A DNA stretch of 64,000 bases from assembly GCA_036320915.1 (NCBI GenBank), contig JAXBDG010000023.1, forward strand, positions 434,001-498,000, given 5' to 3'. The position numbers were made by a program, and so were the translations under genes. Positions 52,930-64,000 of this stretch are shown here, in pieces; the stretch's first letter is position 1, and each line of letters starts with the position of its first letter. The notes below the pieces were generated by a model. The model did not search any database and was not told the origin of the DNA. It saw only the letters and a list, made by a program, of their open reading frames with translations. This DNA comes from Linnemannia elongata (lineage: Eukaryota; Mortierellomycota; Mortierellomycetes; Mortierellales; Mortierellaceae).

Positions 52930-53460
52930 AAACAGCATCTAACGAGGTTCGTTGAAGTATTAAAGAAAAAGAGAGGAACGCACGAAAAATAATAACCCCC
53001 GCCCCTATCAATAACATACGATAGAACAGAGAGAAGATCACCATAAAAGCTAATTCCATCTTGTACTAGCTGCTCTTTGTTAAAGTGTGAAATGGTGAGA
53101 GACAAATAAGGCTTAGTGATCATCACCCAGAATACCACGATGAAAAAAAAAAAAAAAAAAAAAAAGGAAAAAAAAGGGGAAAAAAAAGATCAACCCTTGA
53201 ATTGTGTGTTCTCTTGTTCCTCTCACTCACGTTTGACGTTAGATAGAACCAATAAGTGAAAGGTGAACTATACCTATGGAAAAGTTTTACATGCGCACAC
53301 TCTAGTCCAATGATGTACGCGCATGCGTCGAGATGGCTGAAGGCAGCAGCAGGCTTGTCGTAATGAGTACAGCGCAGTTACGAGGGTAAGTATTACTTGT
53401 CCTGAGAGAAAAGACGAGAGATAGCAGGAACAGGGACAAAAGAGTGAGGCACACTCTGAT
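52930..53460. repeat. Duplicated non-coding block, copy 1
   Basis: Shares long stretches with 56480-57125 in the same order and orientation, for example CTAGCTGCTCTTTGTTAA, GTGTGAAATGGTGAGAGACA, ACTCTAGTCCAATGATGTAC and GGCTGAAGGCAGCAGCAGGC. No open frame is conserved between the two. It contains a long A-run. Possibly duplicated 3'UTR or non-coding RNA sequence. Confidence 0.75.
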
Positions 53461-53764
53461 TGCCGATTGAAAGTTCCTATGGCTGTCAGAACAATGAAAA
53501 GATTTACTTGGGCACAATGCCCATGTAAAAAAAATGCACGTATCTATTGCCAAAAAAAATGAGTGAATCCCACGCAACCACCAATCAGTTTTCTAATCGT
53601 GCAATGACAATGACAGGGGGGAGAGACCTTTATGTTGTTGTGTTGGAGAGCATGGGTTCTGATGAGAGGAAGGAAAAACCATGTGGAGCACTTGGTTTGT
53701 GACATTGACCTTTGTTCATTTTTTATGCTGTTCTTTGGTGTTGTCCAGGCGATTTTCATTGATG

Positions 53765-53945
53765 AGGTTCCTAGATGAGGTCCCTTGATGTCCCTAGATG
53801 TTGTCCTTTGACGTGGTCCCTAGATGTTGTCCCTTGACGTGGTTCCTTGATTTGGTTACTTGATGTGGTCCTCGGCGTCGTCCTCTGGTGCTGCCCTTTG
53901 GTGCTCTCCTCTGGTGCTGTCTCCTAATGTCGTCTTTTGCAGCTC
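53765..53945 (-). repeat. GGGACAACATC-type satellite, minus strand
   Basis: Plus strand shows TGTCCCTAGATGTTGTCC, GGTCCCTAGATGTTGTCCCT and related words, the reverse complement of the arrays at 29.05 and 38.9 kb. It lies 3' (rRNA sense) of the 28S fragment at 54001. Confidence 0.75.
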
Positions 53946-54000
53946 TCCTTACTTGACCCCTTTGCGCTTTAAGTCCTATAGATTTTAACTACAATTAGAT

Positions 54001-54096
54001 GGACAACCCAATGCTATAATTAATAGGAAGAGTCGATATTATGGGACCAAAACGCAACGTTGCTATGAACGCTTGGCTGCACAAGCTACTGGTCAT
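54001..54096 (-). repeat. 28S rRNA-derived fragment
   Basis: Reverse complement of the 28S core: CAACGTTGCTATGAACGCTT then GGCTGCACAAGC, preceded by decayed TAGGAAGAGTCGATAT and ACAACCCAATGCT. Same segment as the other copies, with several substitutions and one base lost in GGCTGCC. Confidence 0.75.
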
Positions 54097-54200
54097 GCCT
54101 CCTGTATTTTTTTGGTATCTTTTCCATATCCCTTGATTTTCCATCCCCTGGTTTCTCCATCCCTTGACCCTTCTCTATCATTACCAAGAGACCTCTTCAT

Positions 54201-54283
54201 CGGTATGATTAGATGAGTCGATATCGAATGAGCACAAAACGATGTCGCTATGAAGGGCTTTCAAGCACAAGCCTGTTATCCGT
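54201..54283 (-). repeat. 28S rRNA-derived fragment, decayed
   Basis: CGGTATGATTAGATGAGTCG, ATATCGAATG, CGATGTCGCTATGAAGGGCT and CACAAGCCTGTTATCC follow the reverse complement of the 28S core in order. It is the most diverged copy. Short AAGGGATGG-type repeats (minus sense) follow at 54130-54180. Confidence 0.6.
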
Positions 54284-54785
54284 CTTGATTTTTTCCACAT
54301 CATCCTTTTTAGTTATCCATGTCTTTTCCACGTTACCCCTCCTCCTTCCTTAACTTTCAGCATCCATCATTCCCTCCTCATTTGCATGCCTTTGATGTTT
54401 TCGGCTTCATTGATCTTTACCGTTCTTCCCTTTCGTTGCATCCCATTGACCTATCTTTTTTATTTTCATCCCCTCCTTTTCTTGGCATGCGCTTGGTCAA
54501 TTCGTTGGTCCTCCCATTTCCCAAGCTCTTTCTTCAATGTCCTATCTAGCATTCAATTTCTAATGGATAAGCAGAAATCATGGCCATACTCATGAAAAAG
54601 GTTGCATCTTGCCATTGTGAGCAACCTCATCTTCCAAAATGTAATAAATATCCTCCAATCCTCCACTAGCCAGCTTTTCTTGTCATCTACCCACAACATA
54701 ATCTACATCAGTCTTATCTTTTTTTATCACAACATCTGCCGTCTTCCATCTCCCATCTACGCCTACAACAATTGCGCATCATAAA

Positions 54786-55154
54786 ATGAGAATCACAGCA
54801 TCGTATATCCTCTTCCTGGCATCTGTTGTCTCCGTTGCCATCATCACCACCACGGTAGCACCAATGCCCTCTGTCGGCGAAGTCTTTAAATCGGCTCTCA
54901 AAGCCGTTGCGCCTTTAACTAACGGCTTAGACAACGGCCTTACCAAATCTGCTGGGCAGTTACAAACGGAAGATGATGAGGACGATGACGATCTCGACGA
55001 ACCTACTGGGCAGTCACAAACGAGTGTTAATAGCGTCGGTAAAGCCCTGAATAGCGTGACCAGTGGTTTGGGTAGCATCGTCCAAGGCGCTGACGCTGGC
55101 CTAGGCGACACTCTCAAAGTTTTACCGCATGGACTTTTTACAAGCACTGGGTAA
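54786..55154 (+). CDS. Small secreted acidic protein
   Basis: A 122-residue protein with a signal peptide (MRITASYILFLASVVSVAII, cleavage about residue 23-25). The mature part has no cysteines. It has two similar Gly/Leu/Asn-rich amphipathic segments (SALKAVAPLTNGLDNGLTKS and SVGKALNSVTSGLGSIVQG) separated by an acidic linker (EDDEDDDDLDEP). No family is recognised. The start is the first ATG after a long T-rich leader. The antisense frame is a shadow. Probably an extracellular protein, perhaps surface-active given the amphipathic segments, which is a guess. Confidence 0.6.
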   Translation: MRITASYILFLASVVSVAIITTTVAPMPSVGEVFKSALKAVAPLTNGLDNGLTKSAGQLQTEDDEDDDDLDEPTGQSQTSVNSVGKALNSVTSGLGSIVQGADAGLGDTLKVLPHGLFTSTG

Positions 55155-56479
55155 AGCCCACGGCATTGTCTCAAGTCTTCTGAACACTTTGCTTTAGAAG
55201 AATACAAGAAACCTCTATTGTAAGTCTAATGTTGTTTTGCGGCAACCTTTAAGATACTTACTACTGTAGCATAGCTGGAAAGTCTGCCTAACATCCGTTA
55301 ACTGAACACTATCTTTAGAGAAGCAAGGGTGACGACGCATCCAATTGTCAGCCCAACTTCACTCTGGAGACAAGCCACGAGGAGTCATTTGGTCGCCCAC
55401 TTCTGTGATCGGTGAATAGGACAAATGAATTAAGTCTATACCGAGATTGTCAGCCGTGTTGAGTAGGCTCTTGCCTTTCTTCCATTTCTCCATTATTTTC
55501 CATGCGATCTGCTCCCCTTCAATCTAATGCTTCGCCCACTTGTCCAGGATAAACCTTCCCCTATTTCTCACCCCGTACGCTGCAACCCTCTTCTCTTACA
55601 TAATAAAGTTTTTCTCTGTGTTCCTATCATCTTTGCCCTTTCATTTTTTCCTTTGTCTCTCCTCCCCTGTTCCTTTCCATCCTCACAGGTCGACTCTAGA
55701 CGAACTGATGTTGCGGGATCGCTAGACAAGACATCCTTACAGACGCTCGATCCCAATCGATAGAAGCAAAAAAAGATTAAAGAGATGCCACGGTACCACA
55801 CCCCAGCATCCAAACTGCTTCTCCCGACCGTCCGTCCATCCATTCATCCATCCATTTATTGCCGTCCTGCCTTCCTCATTACAAGCTATCTCTTATTTTA
55901 CCCTGCTCCTGTTCGTAGAACAACTGCATCCTCGACTCTTTTTTACTTTTGCAAGTTTCCTTCGCTGAGGTTTTGTCTGTGCAATTATGCGCTGATACGC
56001 TGGTCTGCAAAATGCATGATTATTATTTCTTTTATGATGTGAAAAAGTGGTGAAAAACAAAAGGGAAGTGGTGGGGGACAACGCCAAGGCGAAAAAATGG
56101 TGAACGCGGTGTAATTGAGATCCGAGATCTCACGTTAGCCGCATTAGTAAACTCGTTTGTTCTCTCTCTCTCTCTCTCCTCGAAATGCATTTACATTCTT
56201 CCAACATTTTTCTCTCCCTCACGTGTTCTTCATTCCTCTTCTCGCATTTTGTCACTCTTTCCTCCCAAAATGAACGCTCCTTTTTGATCATCTCCATTGC
56301 TCTCGGACACTTTATGCATCCTCCCGAAAAAGGTACATTACACGGATCCACACAATAGGTTCGTTCTCTCGTTGCATCACAAAAAAAAAAAAGGGGGGGG
56401 GGGGACCCAACAACATCCTCGCCTTCCCTCCCCTCTTCTTATCTTCCCGCCCGGAAAACAACACATGCAGTTTTCACAA
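55155..56479. other. Intergenic, no supported gene
   Basis: Pyrimidine-rich low-complexity sequence and simple tracts (A-run then G-run near 56380-56404, TC-run near 56160). No gene seen. Confidence 0.4.
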
Positions 56480-57125
56480 AAACAAAACAACCTCCAACGA
56501 GGCTCGTAGAAGAATAAAAGAAAGGGAGAGAAGAGCGTGAAAAAATAAAATAAATCCTTCCATCTATAAAACAAAAGGGAGAAGGGGGGGGGGTTTGAAC
56601 AAAATGTCCAAACTTTCCGTGTGCATCAGAAATGTCGATGAGGATGAGACAAAGTTGACAGGAAATCTATAAAATGGAAAAGGAGGAATGAACACCCATG
56701 TCGAATGGTCCAAAAGAAAAAAGGGCGAAAACAGCATAAGGATGATCACCAAAAAAAGCTACTTCCATCTTGCACTAGCTGCTCTTTGTTAAGTGTGAAA
56801 TGGTGAGAGACAATTAAGGTTTAATGATCATCACTCAGAATACCATGACAAAAGAAAATAACAAAAGAGATCAACCCTTGAATTGCGTGTTTTCTTTTTT
56901 CCACTCACTCACATTTGACGTTAGATATAACCAATAAGTGAAAGAGAACTATGCCTATGGAAACGTTCTACATGCACACACTCTAGTCCAATGATGTACG
57001 CACATGCATCGAGATGGCTGAAGGCAGCAGCAGGCTTGTCGTAGTGAGTGCAGCGTAGTTACGGGGCTATGTACTACTTGTCCTGAGAGAAAAGATAGAT
57101 AGCGGGAACAGAGACAAAAGAATGA
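56480..57125. repeat. Duplicated non-coding block, copy 2
   Basis: Direct-repeat partner of 52930-53460, about 3.6 kb away, estimated at 80-85% similar over its conserved parts with several small insertions or deletions. Confidence 0.75.
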
Positions 57126-57741
57126 AGTATGTCGCACTGGAGTACGTATCTTTGTTCAAATACACTACCGGCAAGTTCTTTTATCTTTTCTTTTGCATAG
57201 TTCCATGTCTTCCAAAGTGATACATGGTCGGGGGAAGTAGGTATGTCCACGTATAGAAGTAACATCACACCGTGGAGAGAAAAAGCCCCGTATGACAAGC
57301 AGGCCAGACCCAGTTATTTTCCGGAATGAGAGCAGATACCAGTCTTTCCCTTCCCTTCCCCTCCTTTCCCCTCCCTTCCCTTGCAGATACAAAAATCAAA
57401 CACCGCCGAGAAAGAAAAGAAAACAGCATGCGAACGTAAAATTAAATGAGGCGGTTCCCCCCCTTTCTTTGGACTTCCTCAGCCTCTACCCGCCCCCCCC
57501 TCCCTGCTCCTCATTACAGGTTTACCTCCTTTCTTCATAGCAGAGTTGGTGCTCCGATGAACAATAGGGATATCAATTCAGCCCTTAGTTTGCAATTAGG
57601 GTACAACTCTCTTTTTGTTTTTAGGGGTACAAAATATCCCTTGCAGGAGCCGAATCGCCATTGGGTTTTTTTTGTTTTTTTTTCCTTCTTTAGAGTGAGA
57701 CACAACCCATCTCACACATTTACCCAGGGGTACAAAGGAAC

Positions 57742-57748
57742 ATATAAA
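57742..57748 (+). promoter_or_regulatory. TATA box of FAD monooxygenase gene
   Basis: ATATAAA in GGAACATATAAAGGAGCC, about 250 bp before ATG 57996, followed by a long pyrimidine-rich leader. Confidence 0.5.
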
Positions 57749-57995
57749 GGAGCCACATACCCCTCTTGTTCACCCCTCTTTCCTCTTTTCCTCTTTTCCT
57801 CTTTTACTTCTCTTTTTAATCTCCCCTCCTTTCCTTTTCACATCAACTACGCCTTCCGCACCCTTTATTATACCCTCCCTCTCTCCACACACACTCTCTC
57901 TCACTGCCACTACTTTTCCTTTTCTTGAATCTTGTCAATCATACACATCTTCAACACGCTCACCCACATCCACGCACAGCAACAATAACAACAGG

Positions 57996-58333
57996 ATGAC
58001 ATTCGAGATATACGGACCCGACCCGACAGTCCTTGACAAATCTGGTCGCAAACCACACGTCCTCATCATCGGAGCCGGTCTTGCCGGTAATACTCCCCAT
58101 CCACCCCTTACACTCACTCACTCTCCCCTTCTCTTCTTTCTCGCGCTCTTCAGCTGTTCTCTCACGTCCACGTCCACACTTCCCTTCCCCATCATACAAC
58201 GCACACAAACGAGCCGACAACCAAACAACAATAAAGAAGAGCACCCTGTATCTAATCACCCATCATCCCCCCTTTTTTACTTCTCCGCTCTTTTGTTCCC
58301 ACCGCTCATGCACATATGCATTTGCTATGCTCA

Positions 58334-58368
<35 letters not shown>

Positions 58369-61095
58369 ACCTTGCTTCCCACCTTCCTTTCAATGAATAT
58401 GGCACAAAACATGAATAGGCCTGACGTTAGGGATCATGCTACAGAAGGCCAGCATCCCCTTTGACATTTTTGAGAAATCACCCGAGGCCGGAGCTGTTGG
58501 TAAGTGTTTAAGAATTCTAGTCTTCCCCTGATTTGGTAGAAATAAAGGAGGACGCAACAGATCTGAACGCAAGTCGTTCGTAGTAACAGGACACTAAACA
58601 ACTGACACATTTCTATGTTATCCTACTCTTTTCTCTCCTCTCCCCATTCTCCTCAACTCCATCCATCAATCTCATCTTTCCTTTCTTTTCACCTTTTCAT
58701 TCTCCTTCCATCTCGTACCTCCTTCATACAACCCTCGAACAATCAATCCCCATCCAACCAACTCACCACAACGAAAAATACAACCCAATATAAACAACAG
58801 GTTCAGCATTATTCCTAGCCCCACAAGTATGCCCAATCCTCCAAGACCTCGGCATCCTTGACCAATACCTCGACCACTCCAATCCTTGTACATCCATCCA
58901 CTTCTTCAACCAAGACCGCCAACCTGATTTTCAACTCGATTTCCTGCTCTACAATGACCTGTAAGCCCCCTCCTTTGTTTTTTTTTTTACGTTGTTCTCC
59001 TTTTGAATTGGCTAAAAGACATTAACAGATAACCATTCATCATTACATTGTAGCACGGGCTGCGAGGGAAGGATAATTCCACACGCAACACTTCACGCCC
59101 TCCTCCTCTCCCAAATCCCTTCCTCACGGATCCACACATCAAAACGTCTCCTCTGGTTCACCCAGGGTGAGAATGGTGTCCAAGTCCGGTTCTCTGACAG
59201 CAAGACCTTTGACGGGGATATCCTGGTAGGCGCAGATGGACCTACCAGTGCGGTGCGACAGTGTTTGTATGAGAGTTTGAGGAAGCGGAACAAATTGGCA
59301 AGGAAGGATCGTGGAGCTGTTAGGGAGGGACGGGAGAGTGGGATGGCGGTAGATGGAAGTGGTAGTGGCAGGAGGAGTGTTTGTTTGGTTGGGCAGACTG
59401 AGCCGTTAGACCGGCGAGCGGTATTATTGTCTAAGGCTTTTGAAGGTGTGAAGGAGGAGGGGAAGGAGGAGGGGAAGGAGGAAGAATGTAGGTTCTACAA
59501 CACCCGGTCAAACGACCAGCCCTACTCTGTAAGTTTCCATAACCCACCAATATATATATACCGTTTTGCTGCAGTATATGCATCTAATTCCATCCCTGTC
59601 TCCATTCGTTCTAACCATTTACTTGACTTTGTCCCTGGCACCATCTTTTCTTTGGGTAAATAGTGGAACACGATGACGTGCAAGGATGGATCGATAAGTT
59701 GGTCTATTACCCAACACTCCCCACCTTCCTCACCTCCCTGCACCTCTGCCTCAACCACACCTTCCTCCACCTCTTTTCCTTCTCCACTTTCAAACCTTGA
59801 CTGGAGCATTGATGGCGTGGCGGTCGAAAGTATTATTACCCAAATTCGCGCCTTCCCCATTCCCTGCCCTTTCCAAACCAACACCAACACCAGTAGCAGC
59901 AATAGCAACACCAGCAGCAGCCACGACAACGACAAGACAAAAGTGACTCTAGGAGACTTGATCGACAAGACATCCCGAGACAAAATGGCAAAGGTGGTGG
60001 TTGAAGAACGAATGTTTGATACGTGGTATTATTGTCGGACGGTCCTTATTGGCGATGGTAAGTCGAGATATGATTTACCATGTTGCCATTTTTTTTCCCT
60101 TTTTGTATGCTTGTGTGTGTGTGTGTGTGTGTGTGTGCCATGCACCCTTCTCTTCACTAAAGAACTCACCCCGCCCCTTTTTTTCACTTTACTTTCTCTG
60201 ATCCCTTTCTGGCTTTGTCCCTTTCTTTTGCTTTTTGAATGAAGCATGCCACAAGGTGAGTTGTCATAACTGCATCATTTCATCCACCTCAGAAGAAATA
60301 ATCCAACAAAAACAAAAACACGCACAGCTCACTAGCTCTTATCTAATCTAAATCAAATTAATCACTCTCACCCTTCTTTCTCCCCTCATCTCTCATCACC
60401 TCCCCCTCGCCTACCTTTTGAACCTCTCCTTGTTCACAAAATAGTTAAACCCAGCAGGAAACCAAGGAGCACACCTCTCCCTTCTGGACGCGCATACTCT
60501 CTCTCATCACATATCGACCTTGACAACCACACAAAGGAAACACCTTACCCCCGCTTTCAAAGCTTACAAGTCTATTCGTCTCCCACCGACTCAACGGGCG
60601 TGGCTTCTTTCTAGGGCGCTTGCGAAACTAGGAGGAGGAGGTGGAAGTGGTGGCGGTGGTGGGGTAGGAGGGAAGGTGTTAAGGAAACTGCCGCCTTGGG
60701 CCTGGAGGAAGGTGTTTGAGCGGTTGATCGCCAGTCCAGGAGATAGGAAAGGAGTTGCTAGGGATGGCAGTAGTAACAGGATATTGAAGGCGTCTTCGGG
60801 ATCGACGGCCTCATTGGGTGACGAGAAGGATGATGATGAGGATGATGAGAAGGTGGTCCAGGAGGCTGTGGCTGCTGTACGGTCTGTCAGTCTTGAAGAT
60901 GATGACCAAGACGGAGACGATCTTGAGGGTGGTGATGATGATGATGACGATAATGATGATGGTGACTATGATGATGATGAAGATCGGGATAGGAGGAGTG
61001 CTACTTCAAGCATCGGTCAACAACTGACCCCTACAGTGGCTGTGTCTCCTGTCAACCCCACAACAATAGTCCACAAACAGACACTACAGAAATGA
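57996..61095 (+). CDS. FAD-dependent monooxygenase
   Basis: Seven exons: 57996-58086, 58419-58499, 58801-58960, 59054-59528, 59664-60057, 60245-60255 (11 nt) and 60445-61095. All GT-AG; the frame encodes 620 residues. Group A flavin monooxygenase signatures: N-terminal dinucleotide fold VLIIGAGLAG (about residues 22-31, split by intron 1), the DG motif DILVGADGPTSAVR (about 165-178), and the GD motif VLIGDACHKLNPAGNQGAH (about 395-413), reconstructed across the 11-nt exon. It oxidises an unknown, probably aromatic or terpenoid, substrate with NAD(P)H and O2. Odd features: two low-complexity inserts (Ser/Thr/Asn-rich around residue 330) and a C-terminal tail with a poly-Gly stretch and a long Asp/Glu run, longer than in related enzymes (usually 450-500 residues). 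Start is the ATG that opens the Rossmann strand. Confidence 0.85.
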
Positions 61096-61295
61096 AGACT
61101 TTATGTTTTTTTTTTGTCTTGTTTATCCATGCGAAAAAGATTGGATTGGTATTTATTTTGGTTTTTGGTTATTTGATTGTGTTTTGAGTTGTGTGTGTGT
61201 GTTTGTTTGTACAAAATGCAAAAGAAAAGGGATAAGAAAAAAAAACATATCCCTCTCTTCTCGTCTTCACCTTCCTATTCGTCCCCTGCTCCACC

Positions 61296-62862
61296 TTAGA
61301 TCTTGGCCTTGACGTCGTCATAGACAACAATATCCTCATACAACAAGGACGTCAAGAAATCGGCATAGTCCTTTCCAGTAATCTGAGTAGCAAGTCTCTC
61401 CTTGGCCAAGATCATCTTTGAAGCCTTGAATCTCTGGTCACCCATCTCCTTGGCCAACTTGTCCGTCTCCTCATCGAGCACCTTCAACAAGTACTCTGCA
61501 GTAACAGGAACACCCTTGTCAGTCTTGGCATGGTGCTTGGCCCACTGCCACAACTGGGAGCGAGAAATTTCGGCGGTAGCGGCGTCCTCCATGAGGTTGT
61601 GGATGGGGACACATCCTGCGCCACGGAGCCAGGCCTCCATGTACATGAGCGAGACAGAGACGTTGGCGCGGATACCGGTTTCGGTGATCTTGCCGCCCTT
61701 GACGGTGGTGTTGAGGAGATCTGCGGCGGTGACGTGAACCTCATCACGACGGACGTGGAGCTGGTTGGGCTGAGGCATGTGCTCGTTGAAGACGACGAGG
61801 GCGAGCTTGACGAGGTCGGGGTGAGCGACCCAGGTACCATCATGTCCTGCCTTGACCTCACGCAACTTGTCGTTCCGGACCTTGTCCATGGCAGCCTTGT
61901 TAGCAGCCTCGTTGTTCTTGATAGGGATCTGAGCTGCCATTCCACCCATGGCGTGAACCCCACGCTTATGACAGGTCTTAATCAACAGACGGACATAGGC
62001 ATCCATGAAGGGAGTAGTCATCGAAACATCTGAGCGGTCAGGCAAGACAAACTTGGGGTTCTGACGCAACTTCTTGATAACCGAGAAGATATAATCCCAT
62101 CGTCCACAGTTAAGTCCTGCGGAATGCTCGCGCAACTCATAGATGAACTCCTCCATCTCAAAGGCAGCCATGATGGTCTCGATGAGACAAGTACCACGGA
62201 TGGTTCCACGGGGCATGCCGATGTAGTCCTGGGAGAGGTTGAAGACGTCGTTCCAGAGACGGGCCTCGAGGTGGGACTCCATCTTGGGGAGGTAGAAGTA
62301 TGGGCCGATGCCGATCTCGACCGATTTCTTGGCGTTGTGGAAGAAGTAGAGAGCGAAATCGAAGAGGGAACCGGAAGTGACCTCGCCGTCGATGAGGACG
62401 TGCTTCTCATCCAAGTGCCATCCACGGGGGCTAATATAGGATGGAATGAGATTAATGTTTAGTCATGTCTTTTTGAGTTTGAAGATGAGAACAAACATGC
62501 ATCAATTGCACACAATGAAAAAGAAAAGAGGGAGGATAACATACCGGACGATGAGGGTAGCGATTTTACCGTCTTTGCGGATGTTGTATTGCTTTCCGTT
62601 GGGGGCGGTGTAGGAGATGCGCTGGTGGATGGCGTCCTTCATGTTGACGAGACCGGAAAGGTTGTTATCGAATGTGGGACTGTTGGAGTCTACATTGAGT
62701 TTGTTGCAAGAGTAAGTGATAGAGATGGGCGTGAGAGAAAAGTTGGTATTGTTAGTTTCATTTGAACTATGCAACACTATGACACTAACTAGTGTGATGG
62801 ACCGTTGTGTTCCCCGACCGGGTCAAAGTAAAAAAGAAAATGATGCGGGGTGCATAAAGGAG

Positions 62863-62893
<31 letters not shown>

Positions 62894-64000
62894 TTTCTTT
62901 CACGTGCCATTCGAATCCAATTGCTTTCTCTCTCTCTCTCTCTTTTCTCCTTTCCATCCCCGTTGTCAAGCCGTAGACACTAAAAGAGAATGACTGACTG
63001 AGCAAATACCCGTGCGCACTCCCGGATGTAATATTAACAAAGGAGTCACTTCAGTCAAGAAGGGGGAGACAGAAGAACCCGATTACACCCTTCCTTCTCT
63101 TTTTTTATGTTTCTTAGCCCATCATCCCCTCTCTCATAGTCATGGTGCCGGGGTTCAATGGGTGTTTGTTGTTCGAGCCGAATGTGAGAATATGACCCAC
63201 GGATACAAAGAATAGTATTTTTGAGATCGGTCCCGCTGACTCTTTTCGAAAGGAGGTGGACTCGTTCCTGATTCGCTAAAATGTCCATCCATACCCTCCC
63301 TTGTCATTCTTAACCTTCTTTCCTTCTCTCTCTCTCAAGAATAGCTTGTTCTATTATTCACACACACTCTCTCTCCTTCTTGCTCATGTATGTACCTCCC
63401 TCCGTTATTCTCCACTCCCTTCCTCCATTGAAAAAGGAAAAACCTGGGGTCCAGTCTTCTTCTTTCCAATTGGTGTTCCATCAGTCTACATGACCGGTCT
63501 GAATGTCCTGTCGGGTTCTCCTTTTCACTCGTCCTTGCTCGTCCTGTCGTGTCTTACTTTCCTGCACTGTTTGCATCGCCTGGTCATTCACGTAGTCTTT
63601 GCATGTGTGCGCTCCCCTTTCTATCTCCTTTTTTCCCACACTCCTTTTCTTTCCTTGTTGAAACGCCCTTTTTCGCAAATGTATCCGTGCCAACGAAGAA
63701 CAGTGACAAAAAGAGTCCCAGAGTAGGAATGGTGTATCATAATTATGCAAAAAAAAAAAAAAAAAGAAACAAACAACACCAAGCACAACTACCTCCTCGT
63801 GTTGAGTCGTATCACTCGCTGTCTTTCGGCGTGTTCCCGTGTTTCTATCTCTCGCACGCTCTCTCTCCCTCCCTCACATCCTCGTGTATCCCTCCTTCCC
63901 CTTTCCCTCGACACAAGTAGGACAACAACCAAAACAAGAAGCAAAAAAATAAAATAAAAAAGAACTAACCTTCAAAGTCGGCCATGAAGGTAGCAGCACC
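61296..64000 (-). CDS. Malate synthase, partial at window end
   Basis: Minus strand, the last 436 residues: exons 64000-63970 (partial), 62689-62545 and 62430-61296, with GT-AG introns of 1,280 and 114 nt. Signatures of malate synthase [60 protein letters not shown], and the C-terminal [20 protein letters not shown]. It makes malate from glyoxylate and acetyl-CoA in the glyoxylate cycle. The last residues are A-K-I, a known variant of the peroxisomal PTS1 signal, so peroxisomal location is likely. The first visible intron is ten times longer than the others in this window and contains a poly-A tract and CT-rich sequence. The N-terminal part lies beyond 64000. Confidence 0.93.

Overview
The window looks like a gene-poor, repeat-rich contig from an early-diverging filamentous fungus, most likely Mortierellomycota (Mortierella/Linnemannia type). 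The reasons are short GT-AG introns (about 50-130 nt, several per gene), TATA-driven small secreted proteins, an NLR-like NACHT protein with a long helical N-terminus, fungal families (Zn2Cys6 factor, RTA1-like protein, GH28 pectinase, P450, FAD monooxygenase, glyoxylate-cycle malate synthase), and many eukaryotic transposon remnants. No tRNA gene, operon, CRISPR array or complete rRNA gene was seen. The family resemblance to Mortierella is an inference from protein features only.

Layout. 0.3-3.3 kb: three tandem paralogous small secreted proteins, each with its own TATA box and a 5'UTR intron. 4.3-5.0 kb: a degenerate 3' piece of 28S rRNA (minus) and a tandem repeat. 5.6-12.1 kb: one large NACHT plus HEAT-repeat gene with 22 nearly identical 33-residue repeats. 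12.5-17.2 kb: a nest of transposons (IS630/Tc1-like element carrying Harbinger-like insertions, a fold-back palindrome and a solo LTR). 17.4-19 kb: a GX3-repeat membrane protein and a 137-bp perfect inverted repeat. 19.6-22.8 kb: two broken metabolic genes on the minus strand, malonyl-CoA decarboxylase (native-looking, intron-containing) and a GC-rich, bacterial-looking acyl-CoA dehydrogenase with a frameshift. 23.8-25.8 kb: an intact serine beta-lactamase-fold hydrolase. 26.3-28.6 kb: a pogo/Tigger element. 29-34.9 kb: more 28S-derived fragments with satellites, an orphan 388-residue gene, a Helitron helicase scrap and MITEs. 35.3-41.7 kb: an intact 8-exon cytochrome P450 and an intact 7-exon GH28 polygalacturonase, with a further 28S fragment and satellites between them. 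45.4-50.5 kb: a Zn2Cys6 transcription factor divergent from an RTA1-like membrane protein, with two CTCCG/CGGAG inverted repeats in the shared promoter. 51.0-52.8 kb: two Fanzor (eukaryotic TnpB-like, OMEGA nuclease) remnants pointing away from a perfect 334-bp palindrome. 53-57 kb: satellites, two more 28S fragments, a duplicated non-coding block and one small secreted protein. 58.0-61.1 kb: an FAD monooxygenase. 61.3-64.0 kb: malate synthase, running off the window end.

Most interesting signals: (1) seven dispersed fragments of the same 28S rRNA core segment, most followed in the rRNA sense by a short-period, purine-rich satellite, which looks like an rRNA-derived retroposon/satellite family; (2) the Fanzor remnants around a perfect palindrome; (3) the homogenised HEAT-repeat array on an NLR-like receptor; (4) the likely horizontally acquired acyl-CoA dehydrogenase, already frameshifted.
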